Origin: Saprospiraceae bacterium
GTDB lineage: Bacteria; Bacteroidota; Bacteroidia; Chitinophagales; Saprospiraceae
Direction: 5' to 3'
Assembly: GCA_016708265.1 (NCBI GenBank)
Contig: JADJGA010000012.1
Span: 1-64,000, forward strand
DNA: 64,000 nucleotides
In this document: piece after piece, positions 45,834-55,426 of the stretch
Layout of the letters: each line of letters starts with the position of its first letter
Numbering within the stretch: position 1 is the first letter of the stretch
Notes under the pieces: model-generated
The model's input: only the letters and a program-made list of their open reading frames with translations
What the model was told of the DNA's origin: nothing
Databases searched by the model: none
Position numbers and translations under genes: made by a program

Positions 45834-46978
45834 TTTTCAGGAGTTTCTTTTAGCGTATCCATAATTATCTTGAAGATATCATGTGCAATCAATCTTTCAT
45901 CAAACTGATTAATAGCCTTTATCCTGCCCTCTTTGCCCATTTTCAGCCTGGTTTCTTCAGGCATATTTATTATTTCTTCCATAGCTCCGGCCAATGAATT
46001 TATCTCTCTCACAGGTACAAGTAATCCATTTTTACCATGCTCTATTGCTTCACGACACCCTGCAGTTTCTGTTGCAATAACAACTTTTTCCATCGACATG
46101 GCTTCTGTAATTGATCTTGCAATGGCTTCTCTATATGATGGTAAAACGACACAATCTGACTGAGCGATATACTTTTTAACATTATCTTTAAATCCATGAT
46201 AAATGACAGTTCTGCTTTTCACCCACAATACCAGATCGTCCTCCTTAACAGTGGCTGGATTTGAATGGTCAATTTCCCCTATCATCCAGAATTCCACATT
46301 ATCGAATTTACTTTTAATGATCTTCGCTGCTTCTACAAATTCAACGACTCCCTTATCATACAATAATCTGCCTATAAAAGTGAAAACAAATTTATTTTTA
46401 TTGGTTTTTGTCTTTGAAGGAGTATAAAAATGAGTATCTACTCCACATCCTTTTACAGAAATACCTTTTTTATTGTCGATCAATTTTTCTTCAACAAATA
46501 ATGTTTTGTCATCGATATTCTCAAATACGACCTTGTCATGAAACCTTGAACTGTATCTGTACAGTATTTTTGTCACTTTCTTAATAAATCCATTGTGAAT
46601 AAATGCATATCCTAATCCTGTAACAACAGCAATTGAGGGAATTTTTAGATATCCTGCTGCAAAACCACCGTAAATATTTGATTTGACTGTATAATGAAGT
46701 ATCAGGTCGGGTTTTATTTTTTTATAAAGTGATATAAGTTCCCTCAAAAGTAAGAAATCTTTTAAAGGATTAGTGCTATCCCTGTCCAGGTTTTTTAACT
46801 GTATATGGGTTACTTCAGGAAAGCTTTCTTTATAAAAAATATACTTGTCAACAGGAGCAATCACAAAAATATCAAAGTTGTTCTTTGAAAGTATTTCAAG
46901 TATATTCATCCTGAAATTGTAAATATTCCAGGTTGTATTGGCTACAATTGCAATTTTATATTTCTTAGCAACTTTCAA
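45830..46978 (-). CDS. GT4 glycosyltransferase, PglA-like
   Basis: 382 residues. The start KIAIVANTTWNIYNFRMNIL (8-27), LHYTVKSNIYGGFAAG (about 95-110) and IAVVTGLGYAF (about 116-126) resemble glycosyltransferases of the PglA/WcaL type. The donor domain has FIGRLLYDKGVVEFVEAAKII (about 201-221), VLPSYREAIARSITEAMSM with the conserved E-x7-E-like motif (about 292-310), and VIATETAGCREAIEHGKNGLLVP. It transfers a sugar from a nucleotide donor to undecaprenyl-linked or LPS acceptors. It is translationally coupled with the next gene. The nearby mannose-1-phosphate guanylyltransferase could supply GDP-mannose. Confidence 0.88.
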   Translation of the reverse strand: MKVAKKYKIAIVANTTWNIYNFRMNILEILSKNNFDIFVIAPVDKYIFYKESFPEVTHIQLKNLDRDSTNPLKDFLLLRELISLYKKIKPDLILHYTVKSNIYGGFAAGYLKIPSIAVVTGLGYAFIHNGFIKKVTKILYRYSSRFHDKVVFENIDDKTLFVEEKLIDNKKGISVKGCGVDTHFYTPSKTKTNKNKFVFTFIGRLLYDKGVVEFVEAAKIIKSKFDNVEFWMIGEIDHSNPATVKEDDLVLWVKSRTVIYHGFKDNVKKYIAQSDCVVLPSYREAIARSITEAMSMEKVVIATETAGCREAIEHGKNGLLVPVREINSLAGAMEEIINMPEETRLKMGKEGRIKAINQFDERLIAHDIFKIIMDTLKETPEN

Positions 46979-47072
46979 TGCAAGTCCTATAATTTTTTTA
47001 ATTTCAGGAAAGGCAAATATACCATAATATATTAATTTTATTCAGATATATGAATATTTTAACACTTTATTT

Positions 47073-48134
47073 TTATTGATGCTTTTTAATATCCTTAATT
47101 TCCTGCTCTTTGCTGATAGGGAAAATCAGAAGTGTATCATTTTCATCAACGATTATATAGTTATCAAGGTCCTTGACATAAACGTGTTTGTTTTTTTGTG
47201 CTTTGACAATATTTCCACTTGCATTCATAAAAATTCCTTTTGCATCTATTACATTATTCTCATGGCTATCTTTATCAAGAAATGCATGTAATGAATTCCA
47301 GGTGCCCAGATCAGACCAGGAAATATCAGCAACTAAAGTGTAAATTTTATCTGACTTCTCCATAATCGCATAATCAATAGAAATATTGGTGGTCAAAGGA
47401 TATTTTTTTTCAATAAACTCCTTTTCTGAAACAGTATTATAAACATTACTACCTGTTTCGAGGATATCATATATCCCGGGCGCGTACTTTCTGAATTCCG
47501 CAAGTATGGTTTTTGCATTAAAAACAAAAATTCCTGCATTCCAAAGATAATTATTTTGGGCAAGATAGTTTTCTGCAGTTTTCAAGTCAGGTTTTTCCCT
47601 GAATGATCTGACTTTATATAACTGAATATCATGATCAGTCAGTTCATCTGACAACTCTATGTATCCATAACCTGTATCAGGTCTGTCCGGCGGAATACCG
47701 AGTGTCAGAATCGCTTCATTACGTGAAGAAAAATCCAGTGCATTTTCAACAATTCTTAAAAACTCTCTTTCTTTTAAAATAAGATGATCTGATGGAGCCA
47801 TAATAATATTGGCATCGGGATTGAGCGAATGGATTTTAAAAGCAGTATAGGCTACAGATGGCCCGGTATTATTTCTGGAAGGTTCGTTTATAATATTTGA
47901 ATCAGAAATTTCAGGAATCTGGCTGATTACAAGATCATTGTATCTTTTATTTGTAACAATAAATATATTTTCGTGCGGGAAGATCCCCGAAAATCTTTCA
48001 TAAGTTGCTCTTAATAATGATTTCCCCACTCCCAGAATATCCAGGAATTGCTTTGGCTTATGTTCATTGCTGGCAGGCCAGAATCTTGAACCGATACCGC
48101 CTGCCATAATTGCAAGATAATTATTTTTCATCAA
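47073..48134 (-). CDS. manC: Mannose-1-phosphate guanylyltransferase
   Basis: 353 residues, the single-domain form without the isomerase fusion. The nucleotidyltransferase signature AIMAGGIGSRFWPASNEHKPKQFL has GGxGxRxWP and the Lys of KPKQF. FIVTNKRYNDLV, NIIMAPSDHLI (about 107-117, metal site), TLGIPPDRPDTGYGYIEL, FREKPDLKTAENYL and NAGIFVF follow in the family order. It makes GDP-mannose from mannose-1-phosphate and GTP for surface glycans or fucose pathways. It is 95 bases upstream of the glycosyltransferase pair on the same strand. Confidence 0.93.
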   Translation of the reverse strand: MMKNNYLAIMAGGIGSRFWPASNEHKPKQFLDILGVGKSLLRATYERFSGIFPHENIFIVTNKRYNDLVISQIPEISDSNIINEPSRNNTGPSVAYTAFKIHSLNPDANIIMAPSDHLILKEREFLRIVENALDFSSRNEAILTLGIPPDRPDTGYGYIELSDELTDHDIQLYKVRSFREKPDLKTAENYLAQNNYLWNAGIFVFNAKTILAEFRKYAPGIYDILETGSNVYNTVSEKEFIEKKYPLTTNISIDYAIMEKSDKIYTLVADISWSDLGTWNSLHAFLDKDSHENNVIDAKGIFMNASGNIVKAQKNKHVYVKDLDNYIIVDENDTLLIFPISKEQEIKDIKKHQ

Positions 48135-48144
48135 ATTTTTAAAA

Positions 48145-48585
48145 TTATAGCTGAGCGTAATAAATCAGATTCCAACCATCACTCAATTTTGCATATCGCC
48201 TTTCAATCCTGAACAGTCCATTAAGGGCTGAAATGGTCTCAATGACTGCTTTATCATCGACCATAATAAACTCCTGTGAAAATGATTTGTCAGAACTATC
48301 AAATCTTTTGTGAATCTCCCAGTTTTTTTTGGTCCATGTTATTGATTCAATAGTATCACCTTTCTCGCCCTTAATCACCTTAATCCCTTCTATCGGAAAA
48401 CTTATATGATTGTACTGATATTCTGGATCGGCATGAAATGAATCATAAAAACTGATAAATTCCTTAGGTAAATCAGAAAAGCCTTTTACATTCTGAAAAT
48501 TACCTGCGTTTCCCCCAGTTTTTTTGCAGCCTGAAGTCGATAAAATCAAGAAAACGGACAAAAACAATATAATTTTACTACTCAT
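48145..48585 (-). CDS. Small lipoprotein, DUF4348-like
   Basis: 146 residues. The lipoprotein signal ends in LSTSGC (Cys20). The mature part contains FISFYDSFHADPEYQYNHISFPIEGI (about 43-68) and W..KNWEIH, then a final strand GWNLIYYAQL. It resembles the DUF4348 lipoproteins of Bacteroidales, an NTF2-like fold of unknown function; that family name is from memory and not certain. It ends 10 bases before manC and follows the PPTase gene by 35 bases, so it probably lies within a gyrB-PPTase-lipoprotein-manC transcription unit. Confidence 0.75.
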   Translation of the reverse strand: MSSKIILFLSVFLILSTSGCKKTGGNAGNFQNVKGFSDLPKEFISFYDSFHADPEYQYNHISFPIEGIKVIKGEKGDTIESITWTKKNWEIHKRFDSSDKSFSQEFIMVDDKAVIETISALNGLFRIERRYAKLSDGWNLIYYAQL

Positions 48586-48620
48586 TTATTCTTAAATCTA
48601 AATTAATTTACAAGATAAAT

Positions 48621-49262
48621 TTAATTCCGAACAATTGAAACATGAACCTTCCTCCAGGCTAAACTTAAAATATAATCATCATAAATATAGGATTTGAAGC
48701 AGTAATCCAGACTTTCATTTTCATTTAAAACGACCGAACATTCATTTTTTGATCTCATAATGATCTGATCTTTAAATACTATCTCCTTTTTTCCATATGC
48801 TTTATAAACAGCTTCTTTTATAGTCCATAATTTTGAAAAATAAAAGGCATCTTCCTCTGCCCCTTTTATAAGGAGGTCAGAGTCTGAAGCAAATTTATCT
48901 TTAATTCTGAAAGCTTTATCATTTACCTTTTCAATATCTATTCCAACAGGAAAGTTAGAAACTGCAACTGCAACCATTTTATCACAGTGACTAAGAGAAA
49001 CAAAAGCATCGGAATTAAAAACGTATGGTTTTCCAAATTTATCCTTCAAAAAAACATTTTTTTTATTTGATCCCAAAATGAGGTTCAGCACATATCTTGT
49101 CGACAACCATTCAAGCACTCTGTTAACCGGCAAACCATAAATCTGATCTGTTTCTTGCCGATTTAAATCCATATTTTCAAGAAAAAAAGAAATGCTTTCA
49201 ACTCTTCTCCAGACAGCAAATTTATAATTGAGATTTGATTCATCCAAAAAAACAAGAGGCAT
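48621..49262 (-). CDS. 4'-phosphopantetheinyl transferase, Sfp-like
   Basis: 213 residues. VSLSHCDKMVAVAVS (about 88-102), VGIDIEKVNDKA (about 105-116, Mg-binding Asp and Glu) and FSKLWTIKEAVYKAYGKKEI (about 141-160, W-K-E-A-x-K) are the complete PPTase signature. It transfers the phosphopantetheine arm of CoA to a carrier protein such as ACP. No polyketide or peptide synthetase lies nearby, so the target is probably the fatty acid ACP. It starts three bases after gyrB ends and is probably translated from the gyrB message. Confidence 0.9.
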   Translation of the reverse strand: MPLVFLDESNLNYKFAVWRRVESISFFLENMDLNRQETDQIYGLPVNRVLEWLSTRYVLNLILGSNKKNVFLKDKFGKPYVFNSDAFVSLSHCDKMVAVAVSNFPVGIDIEKVNDKAFRIKDKFASDSDLLIKGAEEDAFYFSKLWTIKEAVYKAYGKKEIVFKDQIIMRSKNECSVVLNENESLDYCFKSYIYDDYILSLAWRKVHVSIVRN

Positions 49263-49265
49263 ATA

Positions 49266-51218
49266 TCAAATATCTACATTTGCATAGGCAGCATTTTCTT
49301 CAATAAAAGCCCTGCGTGGTGGTACTTCGTCACCCATCAGCATTGAAAAAACCCTGTCAGCTTCAAGAGCATCATTTATAGTAACTCTTTTTAAAGTTCT
49401 TGTTTCAGGATTCATTGTTGTTTCCCATAGCTGTTCGGCATTCATCTCTCCAAGACCTTTATACCTTTGGACTTTTACTGATTTATCATCTATTGAACCT
49501 CCCATTTGCAATATCATTTCATCTCTTTGCTTATCAGACCAACAATATACCGGTGTCTGATTTCCTTTTTTTAACTGATATAGGGGAGGATTGGCAATGT
49601 AAATATGTCCATTTTCAATCAGTTCCTTCATATATCTAAAAAAGAAAGTCAGGATCAATGTAGCAATATGACTACCGTCAACATCGGCATCAGTCATAAT
49701 TATGACTTTATGATAACGGAGTTTCAGTATATTAAGAATTTTTTCTCCATCTATTTCTTCTATTGAAACTCCCAGGGCGAGGAACATAGTCTTGATCTCT
49801 TCGTTTTCATAGATTTTATGTTCAAGTGCTTTTTCAACATTCAATATTTTGCCCCTCAAAGGCAGTATTGCTTGAAAAACCCTGTCTCTTCCCTGCTTTG
49901 CGGTACCACCGGCAGAATCACCCTCAACAAGATATAATTCTGATATTGAAGCATCCCTGGAGCTGCAATCAGAGAGTTTACCAGGCAATCCTCCGCTCGT
50001 AAGTATGTTTTTTCTCTGAACAAGTTCACGTGCTTTCCTGGCTGCATTACGGGCCGTAGCTGCGAGAATGATCTTGTCTATAATGATTTTTGATATCTTT
50101 GGATTTTCTTCAAGGAATATCGCAAGATGATCGCCTGCTATCTGTGATACAATAGCTGTGATCTCAGAATTACCAAGTTCTCCCTTTGTCTGGCCTTTGA
50201 ACTGAGGTTCCGGAACTTTAACTGATACAACAGCTGTCATACCCTCTCTGTAATCCTCACCTGCTATTTCCATTTTGATTTTCTTAAAAAATCCATTCTG
50301 GTCTCCATATTTTTTAAATTCCCTGGACAATGCCCTCCGGAATCCCTGAACATGAGTACCTCCATCATTAGTCCTGATATTATTCACAAAAGAATAAATA
50401 TTTTCCTTATACCCTGAATTGTAATTAACTGCCACTTCAACTTCCACTCCCTCCTTTGAACCTATAATATAAATCGGATCATGAGAAATTGAAGCCCTTC
50501 CTTCATCAAGGTATTTTACAAACTCCATTAATCCACCTTTTGAATGAAATTCATATTTCTTAAATTCACCGTTTTTTAATACATTTCTTTCATCTGTAAG
50601 ATTGATTGTCAGGCCTTTATTTAAAAAACTTAATTCCTTAAATCTTTGGACAAGAGTGTCAATGTTATAATCTGAAGTTTCAAAAATTGCATCATCAGGA
50701 GTAAAAATAATTTCCGTACCGGTTCTTTCCGAAGTACCTACTATTTCAACCTGTGTTTGTGGAATACCTTTTACATAGGTCTGCTGATAAATATTGCCGT
50801 TTCTGCTTACCCTTGCTGTCAAAGACTTGGACAATGCATTTACTACTGAAATACCTACACCATGCAATCCACCTGAAACCTTGTATGTATCCTTATCAAA
50901 TTTTCCACCTGCATGCAATACAGTCATCACAACCTCTAATGCTGATTTCTGCAATTTTTCATGCATTTCAATTGGAATTCCCCGACCATTATCAGTAACA
51001 GAAACACTATTGTCTGAAAACACTTTTACATCAATGGTGTCACAATGTCCGGCGAGATGTTCGTCAATTGAATTATCTATAACTTCCCATACAAGGTGAT
51101 GCAACCCCTTTTCATCAGTACTGCCAATATACATTCCTGGCCTTTTCTGAACAGCTTCCAATCCTTCGAGTGCCTGAATATTACTGGCATTATAATCCTG
51201 ATTTAAATTTTCTGACAT
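49266..51218 (-). CDS. gyrB: DNA gyrase subunit B
   Basis: 650 residues, usual length for Bacteroidota. The GHKL ATPase is visible as EVIDNSIDEHLAGHCD, VTDNGRGIPIEMH and GGLHGVGISVVNALS (to about 125). The transducer has TNDGGTHVQGFR. The TOPRIM domain has LVEGDSAGGTAKQGRDR (about 425-441) and IMTDADVDGSHIATL. The C-terminal VQRYKGLGEMNAEQLWETTM and PRRAFIEENA close it. With GyrA it introduces negative supercoils. A TATCTTTG -7 box lies 25 bases upstream. ParE is an alternative by homology, but the QRYKGLGEMN and EENA features fit GyrB. Confidence 0.96.
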   Translation of the reverse strand: MSENLNQDYNASNIQALEGLEAVQKRPGMYIGSTDEKGLHHLVWEVIDNSIDEHLAGHCDTIDVKVFSDNSVSVTDNGRGIPIEMHEKLQKSALEVVMTVLHAGGKFDKDTYKVSGGLHGVGISVVNALSKSLTARVSRNGNIYQQTYVKGIPQTQVEIVGTSERTGTEIIFTPDDAIFETSDYNIDTLVQRFKELSFLNKGLTINLTDERNVLKNGEFKKYEFHSKGGLMEFVKYLDEGRASISHDPIYIIGSKEGVEVEVAVNYNSGYKENIYSFVNNIRTNDGGTHVQGFRRALSREFKKYGDQNGFFKKIKMEIAGEDYREGMTAVVSVKVPEPQFKGQTKGELGNSEITAIVSQIAGDHLAIFLEENPKISKIIIDKIILAATARNAARKARELVQRKNILTSGGLPGKLSDCSSRDASISELYLVEGDSAGGTAKQGRDRVFQAILPLRGKILNVEKALEHKIYENEEIKTMFLALGVSIEEIDGEKILNILKLRYHKVIIMTDADVDGSHIATLILTFFFRYMKELIENGHIYIANPPLYQLKKGNQTPVYCWSDKQRDEMILQMGGSIDDKSVKVQRYKGLGEMNAEQLWETTMNPETRTLKRVTINDALEADRVFSMLMGDEVPPRRAFIEENAAYANVDI

Positions 51219-51242
51219 AATTTTATTTTATTTAACAACCTG

Positions 51243-51250
51243 CAAAGATA
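51243..51250 (-). promoter_or_regulatory. -7 promoter element for gyrB
   Basis: CAAAGATA on the plus strand is TATCTTTG on the minus strand, 24 bases upstream of the gyrB start. No TTTG at the standard -33 position. Confidence 0.55.
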
Positions 51251-51437
51251 CAAAAAGATCAGTTTTATCTTTACTTTTCTGACTTAAATTAAAATTAAAT
51301 ATTTTATAGATAAGTAGTTATTAAGATGAACTTACCTTGTATTTCAATTCTTTTTATAAAAATAGTCTCTTATTATCCGAAATTGAATTAACCGGTATGC
51401 TTTATCCAAAAACTGTCAGAAAGATAAAAATTTAATT

Positions 51438-52037
51438 TTAAAAATTGATTCCTGCTGTTACAACGAAAAAATCGAATTTTTTTGAAGATTTTATCACATT
51501 GGGAATTGACCTTTCGTAGGATAATCCCAGATTCAAAAAATAAATATCAAGTCCAATGTCAAAATTATAAGCAAGGTACTTATCGTTAACTGTCTTAAAA
51601 TCAATTGCTGAATTGTTTTTATCGATTATAATGATATAATTGTAATTTAAACCACCTCCAAGTCTGAAATTCAATTTCCTTTTCATCATATCTGCCTGAT
51701 ATCCAACTATTACTTTCCCTTTTGCCGATCTTATACGTGGTGACTTAACAAATGGGCTCAGTCTTTCATAGCTATTTTTAATTGTATAATCCTGATAGTA
51801 CAGACCAGGACTGATAAAAAAACTATAGGTGCCAAAACGTGCCTTTACTCCTGTGGTATATCCGTTCCTGAACTCCTTGAAACTTTCTGGAAAACTTGTC
51901 AGACTATCGCCAAGCAAATTTCCATTATTACCGGCCAGAATGCCAAAATCAAAACTAAAGGCGCTTTGCCCGTACATGCTCAAAGTAAATGCACAGAAAA
52001 CTAATAAAACCGAATATTTTTTAATGACACTTCTCAC
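51438..52037 (-). CDS. PorT-like outer-membrane beta-barrel protein
   Basis: 199 residues. The signal peptide MRSVIKKYSVLLVFCAFTLSMYGQ precedes eight or so amphipathic strands (FSFDFGILAGNN, KARFGTYSFFISPGLYYQ, FRLGGGLNYNYIIII, FDIGLDIYFLNLGLSYE), ending in FFVVTAGINF. This is the layout of the small outer-membrane barrel (OMP_b-brl_2) family. The role is unknown. It is monocistronic, with its own complete promoter (52081-52112), and divergent from lgt. Confidence 0.8.
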   Translation of the reverse strand: MRSVIKKYSVLLVFCAFTLSMYGQSAFSFDFGILAGNNGNLLGDSLTSFPESFKEFRNGYTTGVKARFGTYSFFISPGLYYQDYTIKNSYERLSPFVKSPRIRSAKGKVIVGYQADMMKRKLNFRLGGGLNYNYIIIIDKNNSAIDFKTVNDKYLAYNFDIGLDIYFLNLGLSYERSIPNVIKSSKKFDFFVVTAGINF

Positions 52038-52080
52038 ACCTGAAAATTATACAATTTATATCAATAATGACATTTAAAAA

Positions 52081-52112
52081 CAAAAATAGCAAAATTAAAT
52101 GATCAATTCAAA
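52081..52112 (-). promoter_or_regulatory. Complete Bacteroidota promoter for the barrel protein
   Basis: On the minus strand TTTG (plus 52109-52112) and TATTTTTG (plus 52081-52088) are separated by 20 bases. The start codon at 52037 lies 43 bases downstream. Confidence 0.7.
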
Positions 52113-52144
52113 CTAACATAAAACTCCATTTTCTAATTAAAAAT

Positions 52145-52152
52145 TATATTTG
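52145..52152 (+). promoter_or_regulatory. -7 promoter element for lgt
   Basis: TATATTTG, 38 bases before the lgt start. The -33 region is only T-rich. Confidence 0.5.
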
Positions 52153-52190
52153 CATTAAATTTACGCTTTCATTTTTTAAAAAAGTATTTT

Positions 52191-53354
52191 ATGTATCCTG
52201 ATTTATCTTATTTTTTTCATGATGTTTTTGGAACTCCTTATGATAACTGGACTTCAATTTTTAAAACATTCGGTTTGCTGATGGCAATAGCCTTTCTTGT
52301 CAGTGCATGGATTTTAAGACTTGAACTTATCAGAAAAGAAAAAGAAGGATTTCTAAAACCAACAGTTCTTTTATACGGTAATGAAAATAAGAATTTATAT
52401 ACATCTGCAATTATTAATGGAATTGTAGGTTTTATTTTAGGTTTCAAGATACCCCTGATCTTTTCAGAATTAGACAGATTCAAGCAAGATCCTGCTGGAA
52501 CCCTGTTTTCGACTGATGGAAATATTCTGATAGCTCTTATAGTTGCTGTCGGTTTTGGAGCATATTCATACTGGGACAGCAAAAAAAATGCAGGCAAAAC
52601 CGAAAAGGAGATCACTCTTCATCCTTATGAAAGAACTGGTGACATTATCATAATTGCGGCAATTTCCGGTATCATTGGTGCCCGGCTTTTTTCAATACTT
52701 GAAAATTTTGATTTGTTTTTGACAGATCCTGTTGGTCAGATTTTCTCAGGTAGCGGACTTACAATGTATGGTGGTCTGATAGTAGCTTTTGCAGCAGTTT
52801 ACTATTATGTCAGAAAAAAAGGTATACCTCCGCTTCACATGATGGATATGGCAGGATTAGCCATTGTAGTTGGTTACGGAATAGGACGATTAGGATGCCA
52901 TTTTTCAGGAGACGGGGATTGGGGAATTGTTAATGAAATGACAAAACCAGGATGGTTTATATTGCCGGACTGGATGTGGTCATATAATTACCCACATAAT
53001 GTTATAAATGAGGGGATACCATTAGAAAACTGTAGTGCTCATTATTGCAAACAACTGGTACCCGGAGTTTTTCCTACTTCGGTTTATGAATTTATAGCAA
53101 TGCTGATCGTTTTCACTGTCATGTGGAAAATTAGAAAAAGAATAAAAATAGCTGGTGTTTTATTTTTTATTTTTCTTATATTTCAGGGAATTGAAAGGTT
53201 TTTAATTGAAACTATAAGAGTCAATCCAAAATATATTTTTTTGGGTATGAATTTATCTCAGGCTCAGTATATTTCTCTTGCTATTATTATTGCAGGTATT
53301 ATAGGGATATTTTACCTCTATAAAAGACATAAAAAAATACAAATAGATGAGTGA
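52191..53354 (+). CDS. lgt: Prolipoprotein diacylglyceryl transferase
   Basis: 387 residues, longer than the roughly 290 of the E. coli enzyme, with an additional N-terminal region as is common in Bacteroidota. Seven or more membrane helices are visible. The core is IIGARLFSILENF (about 159-171), GLTMYGGLIVAFAAVYYYVRKKG (about 184-206) and VGYGIGRLGCHFSGDGDWG (about 224-242), which holds the signature GRxGCxxxGDxxG. PTSVYEFIAMLIVFTVMW and FLIETIRVNPKYIFLGMNLSQAQYISL finish it. It adds diacylglycerol to the lipobox cysteine of exported lipoproteins. The stop lies inside the next gene (8-base overlap), so the two are coupled. Confidence 0.95.
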   Translation: MYPDLSYFFHDVFGTPYDNWTSIFKTFGLLMAIAFLVSAWILRLELIRKEKEGFLKPTVLLYGNENKNLYTSAIINGIVGFILGFKIPLIFSELDRFKQDPAGTLFSTDGNILIALIVAVGFGAYSYWDSKKNAGKTEKEITLHPYERTGDIIIIAAISGIIGARLFSILENFDLFLTDPVGQIFSGSGLTMYGGLIVAFAAVYYYVRKKGIPPLHMMDMAGLAIVVGYGIGRLGCHFSGDGDWGIVNEMTKPGWFILPDWMWSYNYPHNVINEGIPLENCSAHYCKQLVPGVFPTSVYEFIAMLIVFTVMWKIRKRIKIAGVLFFIFLIFQGIERFLIETIRVNPKYIFLGMNLSQAQYISLAIIIAGIIGIFYLYKRHKKIQIDE

Positions 53355-55242
53355 TCCTATAAAGCATGAATGCGGAATGGCATTCATTCGACTGAGAAAA
53401 CCACTTAGATATTACAAGGAAAAGTATGGTTCTTCATTATATGGGCTGATGAAACTTCAGCTCCTGATGCAAAAACAAAGGAACAGAGGACAGGATGGTG
53501 CAGGAATAGTAACAGTGAAAATTGATCTTGACTCAGGCAAGGAGTATATAGACAGACAGAGGACTAATAAACAGGACAATTTAAAAGAACTGTTTGAAAA
53601 CATTTATGCGGAATTTGATGGCATAAGTAAAAAACATCTGGAAGATCCCGAATGGCTGAAATATAATGTTCCTTATACCGGTGAAGTGCTGATGGGCCAT
53701 CTAAGATACGGAACTCACAGCAGTAATAGTATCAAAAACATTCATCCCGTTTTAAGAAGAAGCAACTGGAAAACCAGAACTCTGGCCCTTGCTGGAAATT
53801 TTAACCTCACAAATGTAGACGAGCTTTTTGAGGAACTGATTTCATATGGACAACATCCCTTCAGAAAATCAGATACTATAACCGTATTAGAAAAAATCGG
53901 GCATTTCCTGGACAGGGAAGTTCAACAGCAATTCGATAGTCTGAAACAACAAGGGCATCATGACAATATCGAACTGACCGAACTTATCAGTGACAATCTG
54001 GATCTGCAGAAAGTTTTGAGAAAAGCCAGTAAAAGCTTTGATGGAGGGTATGTTATCGGAGGCATTGTTGGTAATGGAGACGCTTTTCTGATGAGAGATC
54101 CTAATGGAATAAGACCGGCTTTTTATTATTATGATGATGAAATTGTGATAGCTGCATCAGAACGGCCAGCTATTCAAACTACTCTCAATGTGTTTTTCGA
54201 AAAAATTAATGAATTGCCTCCGGGGCACGCACTGATTGTAAAACATAACGGAGATATCTCTGTGGCGGAATTTACCGGACATAAAGAAAAACAGTCCTGC
54301 TCATTTGAAAGAATATATTTTTCACGAGGTACAGATAAAAATATTTATCTCGAAAGAAAGGAACTTGGAAGAACTATGACGGAAATGGTATTAAAATCAA
54401 TAAATTACGATCTTGACAACACAGTTTTTTCATATATCCCAAACACTGCAATTACTGCCTTCAACGGATTAATAGAAGGTATTGGTACCTATCTCAATAA
54501 TAACAAACTGGAGGAAATTTTTGCTCTTGGCCCGAATCCTGATAAAGTGAAACTCGGGCTGATCCTTAATAAAAGCATAAGAATAGAAAATCTGGTAGTT
54601 AAAGACTTGAAACTCAGGACGTTCATCCTTGAAGATAATTCCAGAAACGAACTGGTCTCGCATGTATATGATGTAACATATGGAATTATCAATAATTATA
54701 AAGATACTGTAGTTTTAATTGATGACAGTATAGTAAGGGGAACCACGCTGAAAGACAGTATAATATCAATAGTAGCCCGTCTTTTTCCAAAAAAAATTAT
54801 AGTTCTTTCATCTGCTCCCCAGATAAGATATCCGGATTGCTATGGAATTGATATGTCGAGAATGAACGAATTTGTAGCCTTCAGAGCTTTGATTGAACTG
54901 ATAAAGGAATCAGGTCAGGAAGAATTATTAGAACTTACTTTTAATAAGTGCAAAACACAAAATACTTTGCCTGTTGATGAGATCAAAAATGAGGTTAAAC
55001 CACTTTACGATCTATTTGCTTATGAAGAAATTTCAGAAAAAATAGCAAAACTGGTTACTCCGGAAAATATTAATTGTGAAATTGAAATTATTTTTCAGAC
55101 TATTGAAAACCTGCACAAGGCAATTCCAAAACATACCGGAGACTGGTATTTTACCGGAAATTACCCAACACCAGGAGGCAACAAAGTTGTAAACAAAGCA
55201 TTTATAAATTACATGGAAGGTGTTTGTGACCGGTCTTATTGA
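53347..55242 (+). CDS. PurF-like class II glutamine amidotransferase/phosphoribosyltransferase
   Basis: 631 residues, well above the 470-510 of normal PurF. The N-terminal nucleophile Cys is residue 9 (KHECGMAF), so an eight-residue leader must be removed. Glutaminase features are QKQRNRGQDGAGIV (about 38-51), GHLRYGTHSS (about 118-127) and LAGNFNLTNVDEL (about 148-160). The PRTase half has VVLIDDSIVRGTTLKDSI (about 456-473), the PRPP loop. Additional segments lie between the halves (about 310-440) and at the C-terminus. It is probably an amidophosphoribosyltransferase paralogue of purine synthesis or a related amide transfer; from memory Bacteroidota often carry it as well as a standard purF. 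It overlaps lgt by eight bases. Confidence 0.85.
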   Translation: MSDPIKHECGMAFIRLRKPLRYYKEKYGSSLYGLMKLQLLMQKQRNRGQDGAGIVTVKIDLDSGKEYIDRQRTNKQDNLKELFENIYAEFDGISKKHLEDPEWLKYNVPYTGEVLMGHLRYGTHSSNSIKNIHPVLRRSNWKTRTLALAGNFNLTNVDELFEELISYGQHPFRKSDTITVLEKIGHFLDREVQQQFDSLKQQGHHDNIELTELISDNLDLQKVLRKASKSFDGGYVIGGIVGNGDAFLMRDPNGIRPAFYYYDDEIVIAASERPAIQTTLNVFFEKINELPPGHALIVKHNGDISVAEFTGHKEKQSCSFERIYFSRGTDKNIYLERKELGRTMTEMVLKSINYDLDNTVFSYIPNTAITAFNGLIEGIGTYLNNNKLEEIFALGPNPDKVKLGLILNKSIRIENLVVKDLKLRTFILEDNSRNELVSHVYDVTYGIINNYKDTVVLIDDSIVRGTTLKDSIISIVARLFPKKIIVLSSAPQIRYPDCYGIDMSRMNEFVAFRALIELIKESGQEELLELTFNKCKTQNTLPVDEIKNEVKPLYDLFAYEEISEKIAKLVTPENINCEIEIIFQTIENLHKAIPKHTGDWYFTGNYPTPGGNKVVNKAFINYMEGVCDRSY

Positions 55243-55254
55243 TTTTGGAAATTG

Positions 55255-55312
55255 AAAGTGAACAATGAACAATGGACAATGTAAAATTGACAATTGATAA
55301 TTTAAAATTAAC
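55255..55312 (+). repeat. Degenerate (A)CAATGGA/ACAATTGA heptamer tract
   Basis: Successive imperfect units GAACAATGAACAATGGACAATGT, ATTGACAATTGATAATTT follow the PurF-like gene. Such heptamer tracts occur between genes in many Bacteroidota and some cyanobacteria. No coding potential. Confidence 0.55.
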
Positions 55313-55380
55313 TTTTTTGCCCTTCAATCTTGTGACCTTCCTTAATTAACTATTTAATATTTACAATTCACAATAATTAA

Positions 55381-55388
55381 TATATTTG
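55381..55388 (+). promoter_or_regulatory. -7 promoter element for polA
   Basis: TATATTTG, 38 bases before the polA start. The -33 region lacks a clear TTTG. Confidence 0.5.
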
Positions 55389-55426
55389 CCTTACTTTCAC
55401 ATATTCAGAAAAAAATATATTCAGAA

